From NCBI GenBank assembly GCA_021846965.1, contig JAJZWA010000014.1:1-62874 (forward strand): a stretch of 62,874 nt of DNA, in the 5' to 3' direction. Shown here one piece after another: positions 1 through 9,416 of this stretch. This DNA comes from Pseudomonadota bacterium (lineage in GTDB: Bacteria > Pseudomonadota > Gammaproteobacteria > Burkholderiales > Burkholderiaceae_C). Made by a program: the position numbers and the translations under genes. A model generated the notes under the pieces. It did no database searches. It saw nothing but the letters and a program-made list of their open reading frames with translations, and was not told where the DNA came from. Numbering within the stretch: position 1 is the stretch's first letter; each line of letters starts with the position of its first letter.

Positions 1-98
1 AATCTTCATGGCGGACGCTCCCCTCGTTCAAGTGGTCGGACAACACCTCCACTTTGGCACATCGATGCCGTCGCGGGTGGGGGCGTCCATCCCATTGA

Positions 99-406
99 GG
101 GGGACGCACCCCGCCTTGGGGCGGCCCGGCGGCGGGTGTGCTCCTGGCAGCGGGGCGTGGTGCGGGGAAGAGGGGGTTTCAGGCGGGGTGGAGAGCCGCC
201 TGCGGCGGCTTGAACCCAACAGTTCCGCTCGCCCGCGCGCCGCAGGCCGGGCGCGAGCCCGGCTCCGTCCCCCCAAGGGGGACGCACCCCGCCTTGGGGC
301 GGCCCTGCGGCGGGTGTGCTCCTGGCAGCGGGGCGTGGTGCGGGGAAGAGGGGGTTTCAGGCGGGGTGGAGAGCCGCCTGCGGCGGCCTGAACCCAACAG
401 TTCCGC
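99..406. repeat. 130-bp direct repeat, two copies (99-228 and 277-406)
   Basis: Two nearly identical blocks of about 130 bp lie 178 bp apart, separated by 48 bp of different GC-rich sequence. Each starts with a G-run followed by ACGCACCCCGCC, contains GC-rich self-complementary stretches, and ends AACCCAACAGTTCCGC. They lie just downstream of the leftward efp gene. I see no credible gene in 1-462; the open frames there only reflect high GC. The blocks look like interspersed chromosomal repeats, but other genome copies cannot be seen from this window. Confidence 0.85.
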
Positions 407-462
407 GCGCGGCAGCCGCCATTCGCACGCGAGAGGGCGGTGCCCCCTCGCGGCGGCTGGGC

Positions 463-1017
463 TTACACCCGGCCCTTGTACTCGCCGGTGCGGGTGTCGA
501 TCTCGATCTTGTCGCCGATGGCCACGAAGATGGGCACGGGGATTTCCGCGCCGGTGGAGATCTTGGCCGGCTTGAGCACCTTGCCGGAGGTGTCGCCCTT
601 GACGGCAGGCTCGGTGTACATCACCTCGCGCACCACCGTGGTGGGCATTTCCACCGAGATGGCCTTGCCGTCGTAGAACACGACTTCCACCGGCATGCCG
701 TCTTCCAGGTACAGCAGGGCATCGCCGAGGTTGTCCTTTTCCACCTCGTACTGGTTGTACTCGGTGTCCATGAACACGTACATGGGATCGGCGAAGTAGG
801 AGTAGGTGCACTCCTTGCGCTCGAGCACGATCGGATCGAGCTTGTCGTCGGCCTTGTACACGAGTTCGGTGCCCCCGCTGGTCAGCAGGTTCTTGAGCTT
901 CATCTTCACCGTGGCGGCATTGCGCCCGCCGCGGCTGTACTCGGTCCTCTGCACGACCATCGGATCCTTGCCGACCATGATCACATTGCCGGCACGGATT
1001 TCTTGAGCGAGTTTCAT
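463..1017 (-). CDS. efp: Translation elongation factor P
   Basis: Elongation factor P binds ribosomes stalled on polyproline stretches and promotes peptide-bond formation. The 184-residue product has the normal EF-P length, starts [11 protein letters not shown] and ends with the [19 protein letters not shown] OB-domain tail. The ATG at 1017 was chosen because family members begin there; ten further in-frame codons upstream are not family-like. The KOW-domain loop reads YSRGGRNAA, placing Arg at position 32, the residue rhamnosylated by EarP in bacteria that lack lysine-modified EF-P. The earP gene lies immediately upstream on the same strand, which supports this modification. Family assignment is near certain; the modification is inferred. 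Confidence 0.97.
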   Translation of the reverse strand: MKLAQEIRAGNVIMVGKDPMVVQRTEYSRGGRNAATVKMKLKNLLTSGGTELVYKADDKLDPIVLERKECTYSYFADPMYVFMDTEYNQYEVEKDNLGDALLYLEDGMPVEVVFYDGKAISVEMPTTVVREVMYTEPAVKGDTSGKVLKPAKISTGAEIPVPIFVAIGDKIEIDTRTGEYKGRV

Positions 1018-1056
1018 AGACTTTGAATAAGTTCCGGGAAAAGTCAATCGATGATT

Positions 1057-2244
1057 TTAACAGGCCGCCGGGCTCCGCACCTCGGCCGCCCCCGGAGGCT
1101 CCTGCGCGGGGGCCACGCCCAGCGCCTGCAGCAGTTGCTGCGCCAGGTCCGGCTGCATGGCCAGGCGCTCGCACCAGGAGCGCGCATGGGCCCGGACGGC
1201 GGGCAGCGCGGCGCAGAAGGCCTGCCAGGCCGGCACCAGTTCCCCACCGTCGTTCCAGGCCTCGGACAGGGCGGTGACCGCCTCGCGCACGGCCGGGTCC
1301 GCTTCGCGCAGGTAGCGGCGCAGGAAGGCGTCGATCTTGTCCAGGTGCGCGTGGTCCTGCTGCGGGTAGGCGTGCCAGAGCATCGGGCGCGCGGCCCATT
1401 GCGCGCGCACGAAGGAATCCTCGCCGCGCACGATGCACACATCGGCCGACCACAGCAATTCGTCGAAGCGTTCCTGCGGCACGAAGGGCAGGGCGCACAG
1501 GGTGAGGCTGCCGCGCACGGTGCTCTGGCCGGTGGCCAGCTGCATGTGCAGCCAGGCATCGACCTCGGCGCGCATGGGCCCCGGGCAGATCCACAGCGTG
1601 GTGGGGCGGCTGGCCGAGGCCATGGCCTGCAGCCAGCCCGCCACGCCGGCGCGCGCGTAGCTGAACAGCAGCACCGTCAGGGCATGTTCCGGCGGCGGAG
1701 GCAGGCCCAGCGAGCGCAGCGCGATGCGCCGCGCGCTGGGCAGGCGTTCCCAGGAGGCACGGCGGGCCAGCAAGTCGCGCTCGCGCAGCAGGCCACCGGT
1801 GCCGGGGCCGAAACCGGGGAAGAAGAACAGCTTGTTGATGCCGCCGGGCTGGGGCGAGGGACGCAGGTGCGCGCCTTCCACCCAGGCCTCGGCGCTGAGG
1901 TGTTCCAGGTTCACCCAGCGCACCCGCCGCGCGCCCAGGCGCTGGATGCGCTCGATGAAACCCGGCAGCAGGTGGCAGCCGAACATTTCGACCACCACAT
2001 CGGCGGGGTCGAGCTGCTGCTGGCGCGACCACGGCAGAATACTGACCGAGTCGATGGTCTGCTGGCCCATGCGCGGCTGGATCTGCGGGCAGATCGCCGC
2101 GAAGGTGTTCAAATCGTCGACGAACAGCCGGACGACGCAGCCGTGCTCGTGCGCCAGCTGCTTCGCCAGGCGCCAGGCCACGCCGATGTCGCCGAAATTG
2201 TCCACGACATGGCAAAACAGATCGCAGTTCAGGGGATGGTTCAT
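1057..2244 (-). CDS. earP: EF-P arginine rhamnosyltransferase EarP
   Basis: EarP transfers rhamnose from dTDP-rhamnose to Arg32 of EF-P in the cytoplasm. The 395-residue product starts MNHPLNCDLFC and carries the N-terminal VVDNFGDIG stretch, whose two aspartates (residues 15 and 19) match the conserved acidic pair of this GT-B enzyme. Conserved blocks such as GGINKLFFFPGF and the C-terminal RGEDSFVRAQWA follow. The ATG at 2244 fits the family N-terminus better than further upstream codons, which would run into the divergent glycosylase gene. efp lies 39 bp downstream on the same strand, so enzyme and substrate are probably co-transcribed. Confidence 0.95.
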   Translation of the reverse strand: MNHPLNCDLFCHVVDNFGDIGVAWRLAKQLAHEHGCVVRLFVDDLNTFAAICPQIQPRMGQQTIDSVSILPWSRQQQLDPADVVVEMFGCHLLPGFIERIQRLGARRVRWVNLEHLSAEAWVEGAHLRPSPQPGGINKLFFFPGFGPGTGGLLRERDLLARRASWERLPSARRIALRSLGLPPPPEHALTVLLFSYARAGVAGWLQAMASASRPTTLWICPGPMRAEVDAWLHMQLATGQSTVRGSLTLCALPFVPQERFDELLWSADVCIVRGEDSFVRAQWAARPMLWHAYPQQDHAHLDKIDAFLRRYLREADPAVREAVTALSEAWNDGGELVPAWQAFCAALPAVRAHARSWCERLAMQPDLAQQLLQALGVAPAQEPPGAAEVRSPAAC

Positions 2245-2277
2245 CACAAGCAATCCACACGAGGGCGCGTGTCCACG

Positions 2278-2976
2278 ATGAGCGCCGCGGAACCCGCGGC
2301 GCCATCCGGACATCCGGTCTACGACTCCCATTGTCGCCGTTGTTCACGCCTGGCGGAGTTCCGCGACGAAGTGCACCAGCGCCATCCCGCGTACGCCTGC
2401 CTGCCCGTGCCCTCCTTCGGCCCGCTGTCGGCGCGCCTGCTGGTGGTGGGTCTGGCGCCCGGGCTGCACGGCGCCAACGCCAGCAACCGACCCTTCACCG
2501 GCGACGGCGCAGGCCCCTTGCTGTATGCCACGCTGGGCGGTCTGGGGCTGGCCGAGCGCGAGCCCGCGGTGCGCGTCGGCGACCCTCCAGCCAGCATCCG
2601 CGCCGACGACGGCATGCGCATGCTCGACTGCCGCATCTGCAACAGCGTGAAATGCCTGCCCCCCGGCAACAAGCCGCTGCCCGCGGAAGTGCGCGAATGC
2701 AATGCCTACCTGCGCGCCGAGTTGCAGGCGATGCCCGACCTGGCCGTGGTGCTGGCGCTGGGCACGGTGGCCCACGGGGCCGTGCTGCAGGCGCTGGGGC
2801 TGAAGGCCTCCTCGGCCCGTTTCGCCCACGGCGCGCGCCACGAGCTGGGCCTGCTGCGCCTGTACGACAGCTACCACTGCAGCCGCTACAACCAGAACAC
2901 CGGACGCCTGACGCCGGACATGTTCCGGGACGTCTTCCAGCGCGCCGCCGCCGAGGCGCGCGCCGCGGGGGGCTGA
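2278..2976 (+). CDS. Uracil-DNA glycosylase, family 5 (UdgB) type
   Basis: The 232-residue product resembles uracil-DNA glycosylase superfamily members that excise uracil and related deaminated bases at the start of base-excision repair. The motif [16 protein letters not shown] (about residues 60-75) is the uracil-recognition motif of the family 5/UdgB group. Cysteines near the N-terminus (CRRC) and in the CRICNSVKC segment are compatible with a 4Fe-4S cluster. The late motif [12 protein letters not shown] is the second catalytic-loop region. The gene is divergent from earP and followed one base later by uvrC, so it probably sits in a DNA-repair operon. The family is clear; the subfamily is less sure. 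Confidence 0.88.
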   Translation: MSAAEPAAPSGHPVYDSHCRRCSRLAEFRDEVHQRHPAYACLPVPSFGPLSARLLVVGLAPGLHGANASNRPFTGDGAGPLLYATLGGLGLAEREPAVRVGDPPASIRADDGMRMLDCRICNSVKCLPPGNKPLPAEVRECNAYLRAELQAMPDLAVVLALGTVAHGAVLQALGLKASSARFAHGARHELGLLRLYDSYHCSRYNQNTGRLTPDMFRDVFQRAAAEARAAGG

Positions 2977-2977
2977 G

Positions 2978-4825
2978 ATGGCCGCCGACGACGCCCTGGC
3001 GCGCCAGGTGGCCGCGCTGCCCCACCTGCCGGGGGTGTACCGTTATTTCGCGGCCGACGGCACGCTGCTGTACGTGGGCAAGGCGCGCGACCTGCGAAAG
3101 CGCGTTTCCAGCTATTTCCAGAAGGATCACGGCGGAACGCGCATCGGGCACATGGTTTCGCGCATCGAGCGCATGGAGACCACGGTCACCTCCTCCGAGG
3201 CGGAGGCCCTGCTGCTCGAGAACAACCTCATCAAGACCCTCAACCCGCGGTTCAACATCCTGTTCCGCGACGACAAGTCCTACCCCTACCTCAAGCTCGG
3301 CACCAGCCACGACTACCCCCGGATGGCCTATTTCCGGGGTGCGGTGGACCGGCGCAACCGTTATTTCGGGCCCTATCCCAGCGCCTGGGCGGTCAAGGAA
3401 AGCATCACCGTGCTGCAGAAGGTGTTCCGCCTGCGCACCTGCGAGGACACCGTGTTCGCCAACCGCAGCCGGCCCTGCCTGCTGCACCAGATCCAGCGCT
3501 GCTCGGGCCCCTGCGTCGGCCTCATCTCGGCGCAGGACTACGCCGCCGACGTCGAGGCCGCCACCCGCTTCCTGCGCGGTGAGCACGACAGCGTGCTGCG
3601 CGAGCTGCAGCAGCGCATGGAGCAACTGTCCTCCGAACTGCGATTCGAGGAGGCCGCGGTGCTGCGCGACCAGATCGGCGCCCTCTCCAGGGTGCTGCAG
3701 CAACAGAGCATGGAGGTCGACGCCGACCAGGACGCCGACATCCTCGCCGTGGCCGTGCAGGGCGCGCGCGCCTGCGTGAACCTGGCCATGGTGCGCGGTG
3801 GGCGCCACCTCGGCGACCGTGCCTACTACCCCAGCCAGCTCGCCGGGCTGGACGATGCCCCCGAGGGTCTTGCGCCGGAGCAGGCCGTGCTCGAGGCCTT
3901 TGTCGCGCAGCACTACCTGGAGCTGCCCCTGCCCTCCGTGCTGGTCAGTTGCTGCGAGCTGCAGTCCGAGCTGGTCGAGGCGCTGGAGCAGCACCGCGGC
4001 CAGCGCTGCCGCGTGGTGGTCAACCCCCGCGGCACGCGCCGACGCTGGCTGGAGCAGGCCGAGCAGGGCGCGCGCCTGGCGCTGGCGCGGCTGCTGGCCG
4101 ACGAGGGCGCGCAACACCTGCGCACCGATGCCCTGGCGCAGGCGCTGGGCCTGCAGCTCGACGACCTGGCCTCGCTGAGCGTGGAATGCTTCGACATCAG
4201 CCACACCGCGGGCGAGGCCACGCAAGGCTCCTGCGTGGTGTTCCACCAGCATGCGATGCAGCCCTCGCGCTACCGGCGCTACACGGTGGAGGGCATCACC
4301 CCCGGCGACGACTACGCGGCCATGCGCCAGGTATTGACCCGGCGTTATTCCCGCGTCGCCGAGAACAGCGGCGAAGGCCTGCCCGATGTGGTGCTGATCG
4401 ACGGCGGGCGCGGCCAGGTGGGCGTGGCGCGGTCCGTGTTCGAGGAACTCGGCCTGGACATCGCCCGCATCGTCGGCGTGGAGAAGGGCGAAGGCCGCAA
4501 GGTCGGGCTCGAGGAACTGGTGTTCGCCGACCAGCGCCCCAAGCTCAGCCTGCCGCCCGACAGCCCTGCGCTGCTGCTGGTCGCGCAGATCCGCGACGAG
4601 GCCCATCGCTTCGCCATCACCGGCATGCGCGCGCGGCGCGCCAAGGCGCGCACGGGGGGCTCTCGCCTGGAGGACATCGCCGGCATCGGGCCGAAGCGGC
4701 GCTCGCGCCTGCTGGCCCGATTCGGCGGGCTGCGCGGGGTGGAGCAGGCCAGCGTGGAGGACCTGATGACCGTCGAGGGCATTTCCCGCGAACTTGCGCA
4801 GGCCATCTACTCGGCGCTGCATTGA
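2978..4825 (+). CDS. uvrC: UvrABC excinuclease subunit C
   Basis: UvrC makes both incisions around bulky DNA lesions in nucleotide-excision repair after damage recognition by UvrA and UvrB. The 615-residue length is normal. An N-terminal GIY-YIG nuclease domain covers about residues 10-95 (LPGVYRYF, then [14 protein letters not shown]). A UVR motif that contacts UvrB lies near 205-240. The RNase H-like C-terminal nuclease begins with [11 protein letters not shown] near 405, and a helix-hairpin-helix pair follows near 565-610 ([13 protein letters not shown]). The ATG is one base after the glycosylase stop, implying coupled expression. Confidence 0.98.
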   Translation: MAADDALARQVAALPHLPGVYRYFAADGTLLYVGKARDLRKRVSSYFQKDHGGTRIGHMVSRIERMETTVTSSEAEALLLENNLIKTLNPRFNILFRDDKSYPYLKLGTSHDYPRMAYFRGAVDRRNRYFGPYPSAWAVKESITVLQKVFRLRTCEDTVFANRSRPCLLHQIQRCSGPCVGLISAQDYAADVEAATRFLRGEHDSVLRELQQRMEQLSSELRFEEAAVLRDQIGALSRVLQQQSMEVDADQDADILAVAVQGARACVNLAMVRGGRHLGDRAYYPSQLAGLDDAPEGLAPEQAVLEAFVAQHYLELPLPSVLVSCCELQSELVEALEQHRGQRCRVVVNPRGTRRRWLEQAEQGARLALARLLADEGAQHLRTDALAQALGLQLDDLASLSVECFDISHTAGEATQGSCVVFHQHAMQPSRYRRYTVEGITPGDDYAAMRQVLTRRYSRVAENSGEGLPDVVLIDGGRGQVGVARSVFEELGLDIARIVGVEKGEGRKVGLEELVFADQRPKLSLPPDSPALLLVAQIRDEAHRFAITGMRARRAKARTGGSRLEDIAGIGPKRRSRLLARFGGLRGVEQASVEDLMTVEGISRELAQAIYSALH

Positions 4826-4900
4826 CCCGGGGCGGCGGCCCGGATGCCGGGCTTGCCCCCATGGGGCACGGCGCCCGGCGATGGAATAATGCTGTGCACC

Positions 4901-5467
4901 ATGAACGTGCCGACCCTCCTGACCTGGCTGCGCGTGGCGGCCATTCCCCTGGTCGTCGGGGTCTACGCGCTGCCCCTGCACTGGCTGAGCCTGCCCGAGC
5001 GCAACCTGTGCGCCGCGCTGCTGTTCGTGCTCGCCGGCCTGACCGACTGGTTCGACGGATTCCTGGCGCGGCGCTGGAACCAGACCTCCGCCTTCGGTGC
5101 TTTCCTCGACCCGGTGGCCGACAAGCTCATGGTCTCGGCGGCGCTGCTGGTGCTGCTGCAGCTGGGGCGCATCGGCTCGCTGGTGGCGCTGATCATCATC
5201 GGGCGCGAGATCGCCATCTCCGCCCTGCGCGAATGGATGGCCCGCATCGGGAGATCCCGCGCGGTGGCGGTGAACTGGCTGGGCAAGGTCAAGACGGCCA
5301 CGCAGATGGTGGCCATTCCGCTGCTGCTCTACGACGGGCGTCTGTTCGGCGTGCTGCCGGCGGCCTGGTGGGGCGGCTGGCTGCTCGACGTGGCCGCCGC
5401 GCTGACCCTGTGGTCCATGCTGTATTACTTCAAGCTCGCGCTGGCGGGCATCAAACTTTCCGACTGA
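4901..5467 (+). CDS. pgsA: CDP-diacylglycerol-glycerol-3-phosphate 3-phosphatidyltransferase
   Basis: PgsA makes phosphatidylglycerol phosphate from CDP-diacylglycerol and glycerol 3-phosphate at the inner membrane. The 188-residue product has several hydrophobic helices and the CDP-alcohol phosphatidyltransferase signature: DGFLAR, then eight residues to G, then the two spaced aspartates in FLDPVADK (roughly residues 50-77). The ATG at 4901 gives the usual MNVPTLLTWLR start; an ATG 57 bp upstream would add an unlikely leader. The uvrC-pgsA order is common in proteobacteria. Confidence 0.97.
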   Translation: MNVPTLLTWLRVAAIPLVVGVYALPLHWLSLPERNLCAALLFVLAGLTDWFDGFLARRWNQTSAFGAFLDPVADKLMVSAALLVLLQLGRIGSLVALIIIGREIAISALREWMARIGRSRAVAVNWLGKVKTATQMVAIPLLLYDGRLFGVLPAAWWGGWLLDVAAALTLWSMLYYFKLALAGIKLSD

Positions 5468-5474
5468 GGACCCC

Positions 5475-6593
5475 ATGAGCCTGCAATCGCCTTCCTCCGC
5501 CGCGCCCGCCCAGGCGCGCCCGTGGCGCATCGCCGTGATCCCCGGCGACGGCATCGGCCAGGAAGTCATGCCCGAAGGCCTGCGCGTGCTGCAGGCCGCG
5601 GCCGGGCGCTTCGGCATCGCCCTGCACCTGGAGGAGTTCGATTTCGCCTCCTGCGACTACTACCTGCGCCACGGCAGCATGCTGCCGGCGAACTGGGAGC
5701 AGCTGCTGGGCGACTTCGACGCCATCCTGTTCGGTGCCGTCGGCTGGCCCGACAAGGTGCCCGACCACATTTCCCTGTGGGGCTCGCTGCTGCAGTTCCG
5801 CCGCGTGTTCGACCAGTACGTGAACCTGCGCCCGGCGCGCCTGATGCCCGGCGTGCGCTCGCCGCTGGCGGGGCGGGATCCCGGGGACATCGACCTGCTG
5901 ATCGTGCGCGAGAACACCGAAGGCGAGTACTCCGATTCCGGCGGCCGCATGTTCGCCGGCACCGACCGGGAAATGGTCGTGCAGGACACCATCATGACCC
6001 GCATCGGCGTGGACCGCGTGCTGCACTTCGCCTTCGAGCAGGCCGAGCGGCGCCCGCGGCGCCTGCTCAGCTCGGCCACCAAGTCCAACGGCATCTCCAT
6101 CACCATGCCCTACTGGGACGAGAGGGTGCGGGCGGTGGCCCAGGCGCATGGGCAGGTGCGCTGGAACCAGTTCCACATCGACGCCCTGTGCGCGCGCCTG
6201 GTGCAGCGCCCGCAGGATTTCGACGTCATCGTCGGCTCCAACCTGTTCGGGGACATTCTCAGCGACCTCGCACCGGCCCTGTGCGGAACCCTGGGCATCG
6301 GGCCCTCGGCCAATCTCAACCCCACGCGCAGCGCCCCGTCGCTGTTCGAACCGGTGCACGGCTCGGCGCCGGACATCGCCGGCAAGGGCCTGGCCAATCC
6401 GATCGGGCAGATCTGGTGCGCCGCCATGATGCTGGACTTTCTCGGGCATCGCGACGCGCACGACGCCATGCTGGGCGCCATCGAGTCGGCGCTGCATCCC
6501 GATTCCCAGGCACCCCGCACGCCCGACCTGGGGGGCAAGGCCAGTACCCGCGATCTCGGCCAGGCCATCGCGGCCGAAGTGGCACGCGCCTGA
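5475..6593 (+). CDS. Tartrate dehydrogenase / D-malate decarboxylating dehydrogenase
   Basis: The 372-residue product belongs to the isocitrate/isopropylmalate dehydrogenase family, in the tartrate dehydrogenase (TtuC)/D-malate dehydrogenase (DmlA) branch. These NAD-dependent enzymes oxidise and decarboxylate (2R)-hydroxy acids. The N-terminus has AVIPGDGIGQEV. The segment LWGSLLQFRRVFDQYVNLRPAR, here given only by its ends LWGS and LRPAR (about residues 98-118), is typical of this branch. IVRENTEGEYS, the metal-binding GSNLFGDILSDL and FEPVHGSAPDIAGKG follow. A Pro/Ala-rich extension of about 15 residues precedes the core. The substrate (tartrate, D-malate or isopropylmalate) cannot be settled from sequence. 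It starts 7 bp after pgsA. Confidence 0.85.
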   Translation: MSLQSPSSAAPAQARPWRIAVIPGDGIGQEVMPEGLRVLQAAAGRFGIALHLEEFDFASCDYYLRHGSMLPANWEQLLGDFDAILFGAVGWPDKVPDHISLWGSLLQFRRVFDQYVNLRPARLMPGVRSPLAGRDPGDIDLLIVRENTEGEYSDSGGRMFAGTDREMVVQDTIMTRIGVDRVLHFAFEQAERRPRRLLSSATKSNGISITMPYWDERVRAVAQAHGQVRWNQFHIDALCARLVQRPQDFDVIVGSNLFGDILSDLAPALCGTLGIGPSANLNPTRSAPSLFEPVHGSAPDIAGKGLANPIGQIWCAAMMLDFLGHRDAHDAMLGAIESALHPDSQAPRTPDLGGKASTRDLGQAIAAEVARA

Positions 6594-6968
6594 AGCCATG
6601 CGCGAGCCGCGCCGGCGCTGGGCCCGCGGCTTGGGCGCCACGCGGGTCGCGCGCTCGCGGTTCCCTTGATTGACACGCGCTGCGGCGCTCGCTCTAATGC
6701 GTGGGCTGGCGCCGCAAGCCTTGAAATCCGCGGCGCTCGGGGTGATCGCGACAACGCGGGCGGGGCTTCGACGGACCTCTGGTCCGGTTCGGAATCCAGC
6801 CTCCGGGTCGCCGCGCAGGGTCCCCGGGCGCAACGGCTCATCGCCGGCCTGGGGCGTATGCGCAATTTTCCGGAGACATCGCGACGTGTCCGCGGGCGGG
6901 CGCAAAGGCCGTGGCGTCGTGTCGTGCTCAACTCGTTCAACCACACCATCCTCATGCAGGGGGCCAGA
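6594..6968. other. 375-bp gap before hupB with a strong promoter and no clear gene
   Basis: No convincing coding frame lies here; the open frames lack ribosome sites and have low-complexity translations. A near-consensus sigma-70 promoter is present at 6670-6698. Transcription from it would start near 6705 and give a leader of about 260 nt before the hupB start codon. The stretch could be a long 5' leader or a small RNA followed by a second hupB promoter. I recognise no known RNA family in it. Confidence 0.5.
6670..6698 (+). promoter_or_regulatory. Predicted sigma-70 promoter upstream of hupB
   Basis: A perfect TTGACA -35 box (6670-6675) and TCTAAT -10 box (6693-6698) are separated by exactly 17 bp. 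The expected start of transcription is near 6705, about 264 nt upstream of hupB. Confidence 0.7.
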
Positions 6969-7241
6969 GTGAATAAAACAGAACTGATCGAACACATCGC
7001 GAAGAAAAGCGATATTTCCAAGGCCGCGGCTGCTCGTGCCCTGGATTCGATGATCGAAGGCGTCAAGGTCACCCTGAAGAAGGGCGGCAGCGTCACCCTG
7101 ATCGGTTTCGGCACCTTCGCCGTGACCAAGCGTCCGGCGCGTACCGGCCGCAACCCCCGCACCGGCGCGACCATCAAGATCAAGGCCGCCAAGGTGCCGA
7201 AGTTCCGCGCCGGCAAGGGTCTGAAGGACGCCCTGAACTGA
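6969..7241 (+). CDS. hupB: Histone-like DNA-binding protein HU
   Basis: HU is an abundant nucleoid protein that bends and compacts DNA as a dimer. The 90-residue product [17 protein letters not shown] to KGLKDALN is full length. It contains the beta-arm signature [18 protein letters not shown] (about residues 46-63), including the proline-tipped DNA-binding arm. The start is a GTG at 6969, preceded by a purine-rich GGGGG ribosome site. It stands alone between a long leader and a tRNA gene, and a GC-rich hairpin follows the stop. The choice between HU-alpha and HU-beta naming follows the usual position before ppiD. Confidence 0.96.
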   Translation: MNKTELIEHIAKKSDISKAAAARALDSMIEGVKVTLKKGGSVTLIGFGTFAVTKRPARTGRNPRTGATIKIKAAKVPKFRAGKGLKDALN

Positions 7242-7247
7242 TGCACT

Positions 7248-7274
7248 AAACTGCGCGCCAGGCTCGCGCGGTTT
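7248..7274 (+). terminator. Hairpin after hupB
   Basis: The arms AAACTGCGCG and CGCGCGGTTT pair with one wobble around a 7-nt loop. The 3' arm ends in three T. It is a plausible intrinsic terminator, but its T-tract is short. Confidence 0.4.
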
Positions 7275-7288
7275 GCCGGAGCACGTTC

Positions 7289-7364
7289 GGGTGCTTAGCT
7301 CAGTTGGTAGAGCGGCGCCCTTACAAGGCGTAGGTCGGGGGTTCGAACCCCTCAGCACCCACCA
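7289..7364 (+). tRNA. tRNA-Val (anticodon TAC)
   Basis: The 76-nt sequence folds as a standard tRNA. The acceptor arm GGGTGCT pairs with AGCACCC, the D arm contains AGCTCAGTTGG, the anticodon loop contains TAC, the T arm contains GGTTCGAACC, and the CCA end is encoded. It lies between hupB and ppiD. Confidence 0.98.
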
Positions 7365-7396
7365 CCCGCAGGCCGCGCCCCACGCTGGGGCACACG

Positions 7397-7425
7397 AAGG
7401 CGAACCTCGGTTCGCCTTTTGTTTT
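7397..7425 (+). terminator. Intrinsic terminator after tRNA-Val
   Basis: The perfect stem AAGGCGAA/TTCGCCTT with a 6-nt loop is followed by a T-rich tract (TTTTGTTTT). It ends about 63 bp before the ppiD start. Confidence 0.85.
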
Positions 7426-7487
7426 GGTGCCTCCCGATTCCGCTTCCCGTGCGCCCGGCCACCGAGCCGGAACCGTCCCTAGCCGCC

Positions 7488-9416
7488 ATGTTCGAATTCG
7501 TCCGCAAGCACAACAAGCTCCTGCAGGTCGTGCTGTTCCTGCTGATCTTCCCCTCCTTCGTGCTGTTCGGCATCCAGGGCTACAACCATTTCACGGGCGA
7601 CGGCAATCTCGCGGCCAAGGTCGACGGCATTCCGATCTCCAGGGAACAGCTCGACGCCGCCGAGCGCGACCAGGTGGCGCGCATGCAGCAGGCGCTGGGC
7701 GGCAACGCCGATGCCGCCGCGCTGGACACGCCGCAGATGCGCCTGCGCACCCTGGACGCCATGGTGCGCGAGGCGCTGCTCCAGGTCGCCGTGAACAAGC
7801 AGCACCTGCAGGTCGACGACAGCGCGCTGCAGCAGGCCATCCTGCAGATCCCGCAGATCGCCGCGCTGCGCAACAAGGACGGCACCTTCGACGTTGCAGC
7901 CTTTCGCAAGCTGATCCAGGAGCAGGGCATGACCACCGGCCAGTTCGAGGCCAGCGTGCGCGCCCAGCTGCTGCTGCAGCAGGCGCAGGGCGGGCTGGCC
8001 GACAACGCGCTGGGCAGCCGCGCGGTCGCGGCCCAGCTGATCGATTGGCGCACGCAGACCCGCAGCGTGCGTCTGGCCCAGTTCCAGGCGGCTGATTTCG
8101 AGAAGGGCCTCAACCCCGATGCCGCGCAAGTGCAGGCCTACTACAAGGCCCACGCCGAGCAGTTCCGCGTGCCCGAGAAGGCCACGATCCAGTACGTGGT
8201 GTTCAGCGCCGCCCAGCTCCAGGCCGGCGTGCAGATCACGCCGCAGCAGGAGCAGGCCTACTACGACGCGCACAAGAGCGAGTTCAACAGCCCCGAGCAG
8301 CGCCGCGCCAGCCACATCCTGATCACCCTGCCGCCCCAGCCCACGCCGGCGCAGGTGGCGCAGGCCCAGGCCAAGGCCGAGGCCATCGCCGCGCAATTGC
8401 GCAAGGACCCGGCCGAGTTCGCCCAGCTGGCGCGCAAGGATTCGCAGGATCCGGGCACCGCCGCTTCCGGAGGGGACCTGGGCTGGTTCACGCCCGACGC
8501 CATGGTCAAGCCCGTGGCCGACGCCGTGTTCGCGCTGCAAAAGGTCGGCCAGATCGCAGGGCCCGTGCGCTCCCAGTTCGGGTTCCACGTGCTGGAGCTC
8601 ACCGGCATCCGCCCGGCCGAGACCAAGACCCTGGCGCAGGCCCGTCCCGAGATCGACGCCGCGCTGCGCAAGCAGCAGGCCGCCAAGCTGTTCCACGACT
8701 CCTCCGACAAGTTCAGCTCGATGGTCTACGAGGACAGCCGCAGCTTCGACAAGGTGGCCGCGAAACTGCACCTGCAGGTGCAGACCGCCACCGACGTGAC
8801 CGAACAGCCGCGCAGCGGCGACCCCTCCACCGACCCGCTGGCCAGCCCCGCCTTCGTCAAGGCCCTGTTCGGCAAGCTCAGCGTGCGCGACCGCCGCAAT
8901 ATCCCCTCGGTGCAGATCGCGCCCGACGTGCTGGCTTCCGGGCGTATCGTCAGCCTGCAGCCCGCCACCACGCTGAGTTTCGCGCAGGCGCAGGACCGCG
9001 CCCGCCAGATGCTGGTGCAACAGATGGCTGCGCAGCGCGCGATCCAGGCCGGCGAGCAGGCCCTGGCGCAGGCGCGCGCCGGCAAGGCGCAGCCCCAGTG
9101 GGGCCCGACCCAGCAACTCTCGCTGGCCCAGTCCCAGTCGAGCACCGTGCCCCAGTCCGTGCTGGAAGCCGTGTTCCGCGCCAACCCCGACAAGCTGCCG
9201 CAACTGCTGGGCGTGAAGCTGCCCGGCCAGGGTTACGCGGTCGTCAGCGTCGACGCCGTGACCCACGCCAAGCCCAGCGCCGGCGATCTCGCGGCGCAGC
9301 AGGCCACCCTGGACCAGATCCTGGGCCAGGCCTACGAACAGGCCTATGTGGACTCCCTCAAGAAGGAGTACGGCGTGAAGATCTTCTACAAGCCGAGCGC
9401 AAACACTTCCGGCTGA
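7488..9416 (+). CDS. ppiD: Periplasmic folding chaperone / peptidyl-prolyl isomerase PpiD
   Basis: PpiD is an inner-membrane-anchored periplasmic chaperone that helps proteins leaving the Sec translocon. The 642-residue product begins MFEFVRKHNKLLQ with one N-terminal membrane anchor (about residues 12-30). A SurA-like chaperone domain follows, then one parvulin-type PPIase domain (about 268-370, from RRASHILI to QFGFHVLELTGI), then a long Q/A-rich C-terminal chaperone region. The ATG at 7488 was chosen because the anchor begins there. It sits between two tRNA genes, as is common in Burkholderiales. Confidence 0.95.
   Translation: MFEFVRKHNKLLQVVLFLLIFPSFVLFGIQGYNHFTGDGNLAAKVDGIPISREQLDAAERDQVARMQQALGGNADAAALDTPQMRLRTLDAMVREALLQVAVNKQHLQVDDSALQQAILQIPQIAALRNKDGTFDVAAFRKLIQEQGMTTGQFEASVRAQLLLQQAQGGLADNALGSRAVAAQLIDWRTQTRSVRLAQFQAADFEKGLNPDAAQVQAYYKAHAEQFRVPEKATIQYVVFSAAQLQAGVQITPQQEQAYYDAHKSEFNSPEQRRASHILITLPPQPTPAQVAQAQAKAEAIAAQLRKDPAEFAQLARKDSQDPGTAASGGDLGWFTPDAMVKPVADAVFALQKVGQIAGPVRSQFGFHVLELTGIRPAETKTLAQARPEIDAALRKQQAAKLFHDSSDKFSSMVYEDSRSFDKVAAKLHLQVQTATDVTEQPRSGDPSTDPLASPAFVKALFGKLSVRDRRNIPSVQIAPDVLASGRIVSLQPATTLSFAQAQDRARQMLVQQMAAQRAIQAGEQALAQARAGKAQPQWGPTQQLSLAQSQSSTVPQSVLEAVFRANPDKLPQLLGVKLPGQGYAVVSVDAVTHAKPSAGDLAAQQATLDQILGQAYEQAYVDSLKKEYGVKIFYKPSANTSG

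Noticed and set aside
4853..4890. Promoter for pgsA
   Set aside because: TTGCCC and AATAAT are 26 bp apart, too far for a sigma-70 promoter.
2495..5617. Very long reverse-strand open frame opposite uvrC and pgsA
   Set aside because: It is a shadow of high-GC codon use; the translation is Gln/His/Arg-rich, while the opposite strand encodes clear uvrC and pgsA. The same applies to the long frames opposite rsuA/SDR (24672-27221), suyB (31557-33839) and rlmD (60538-62238).
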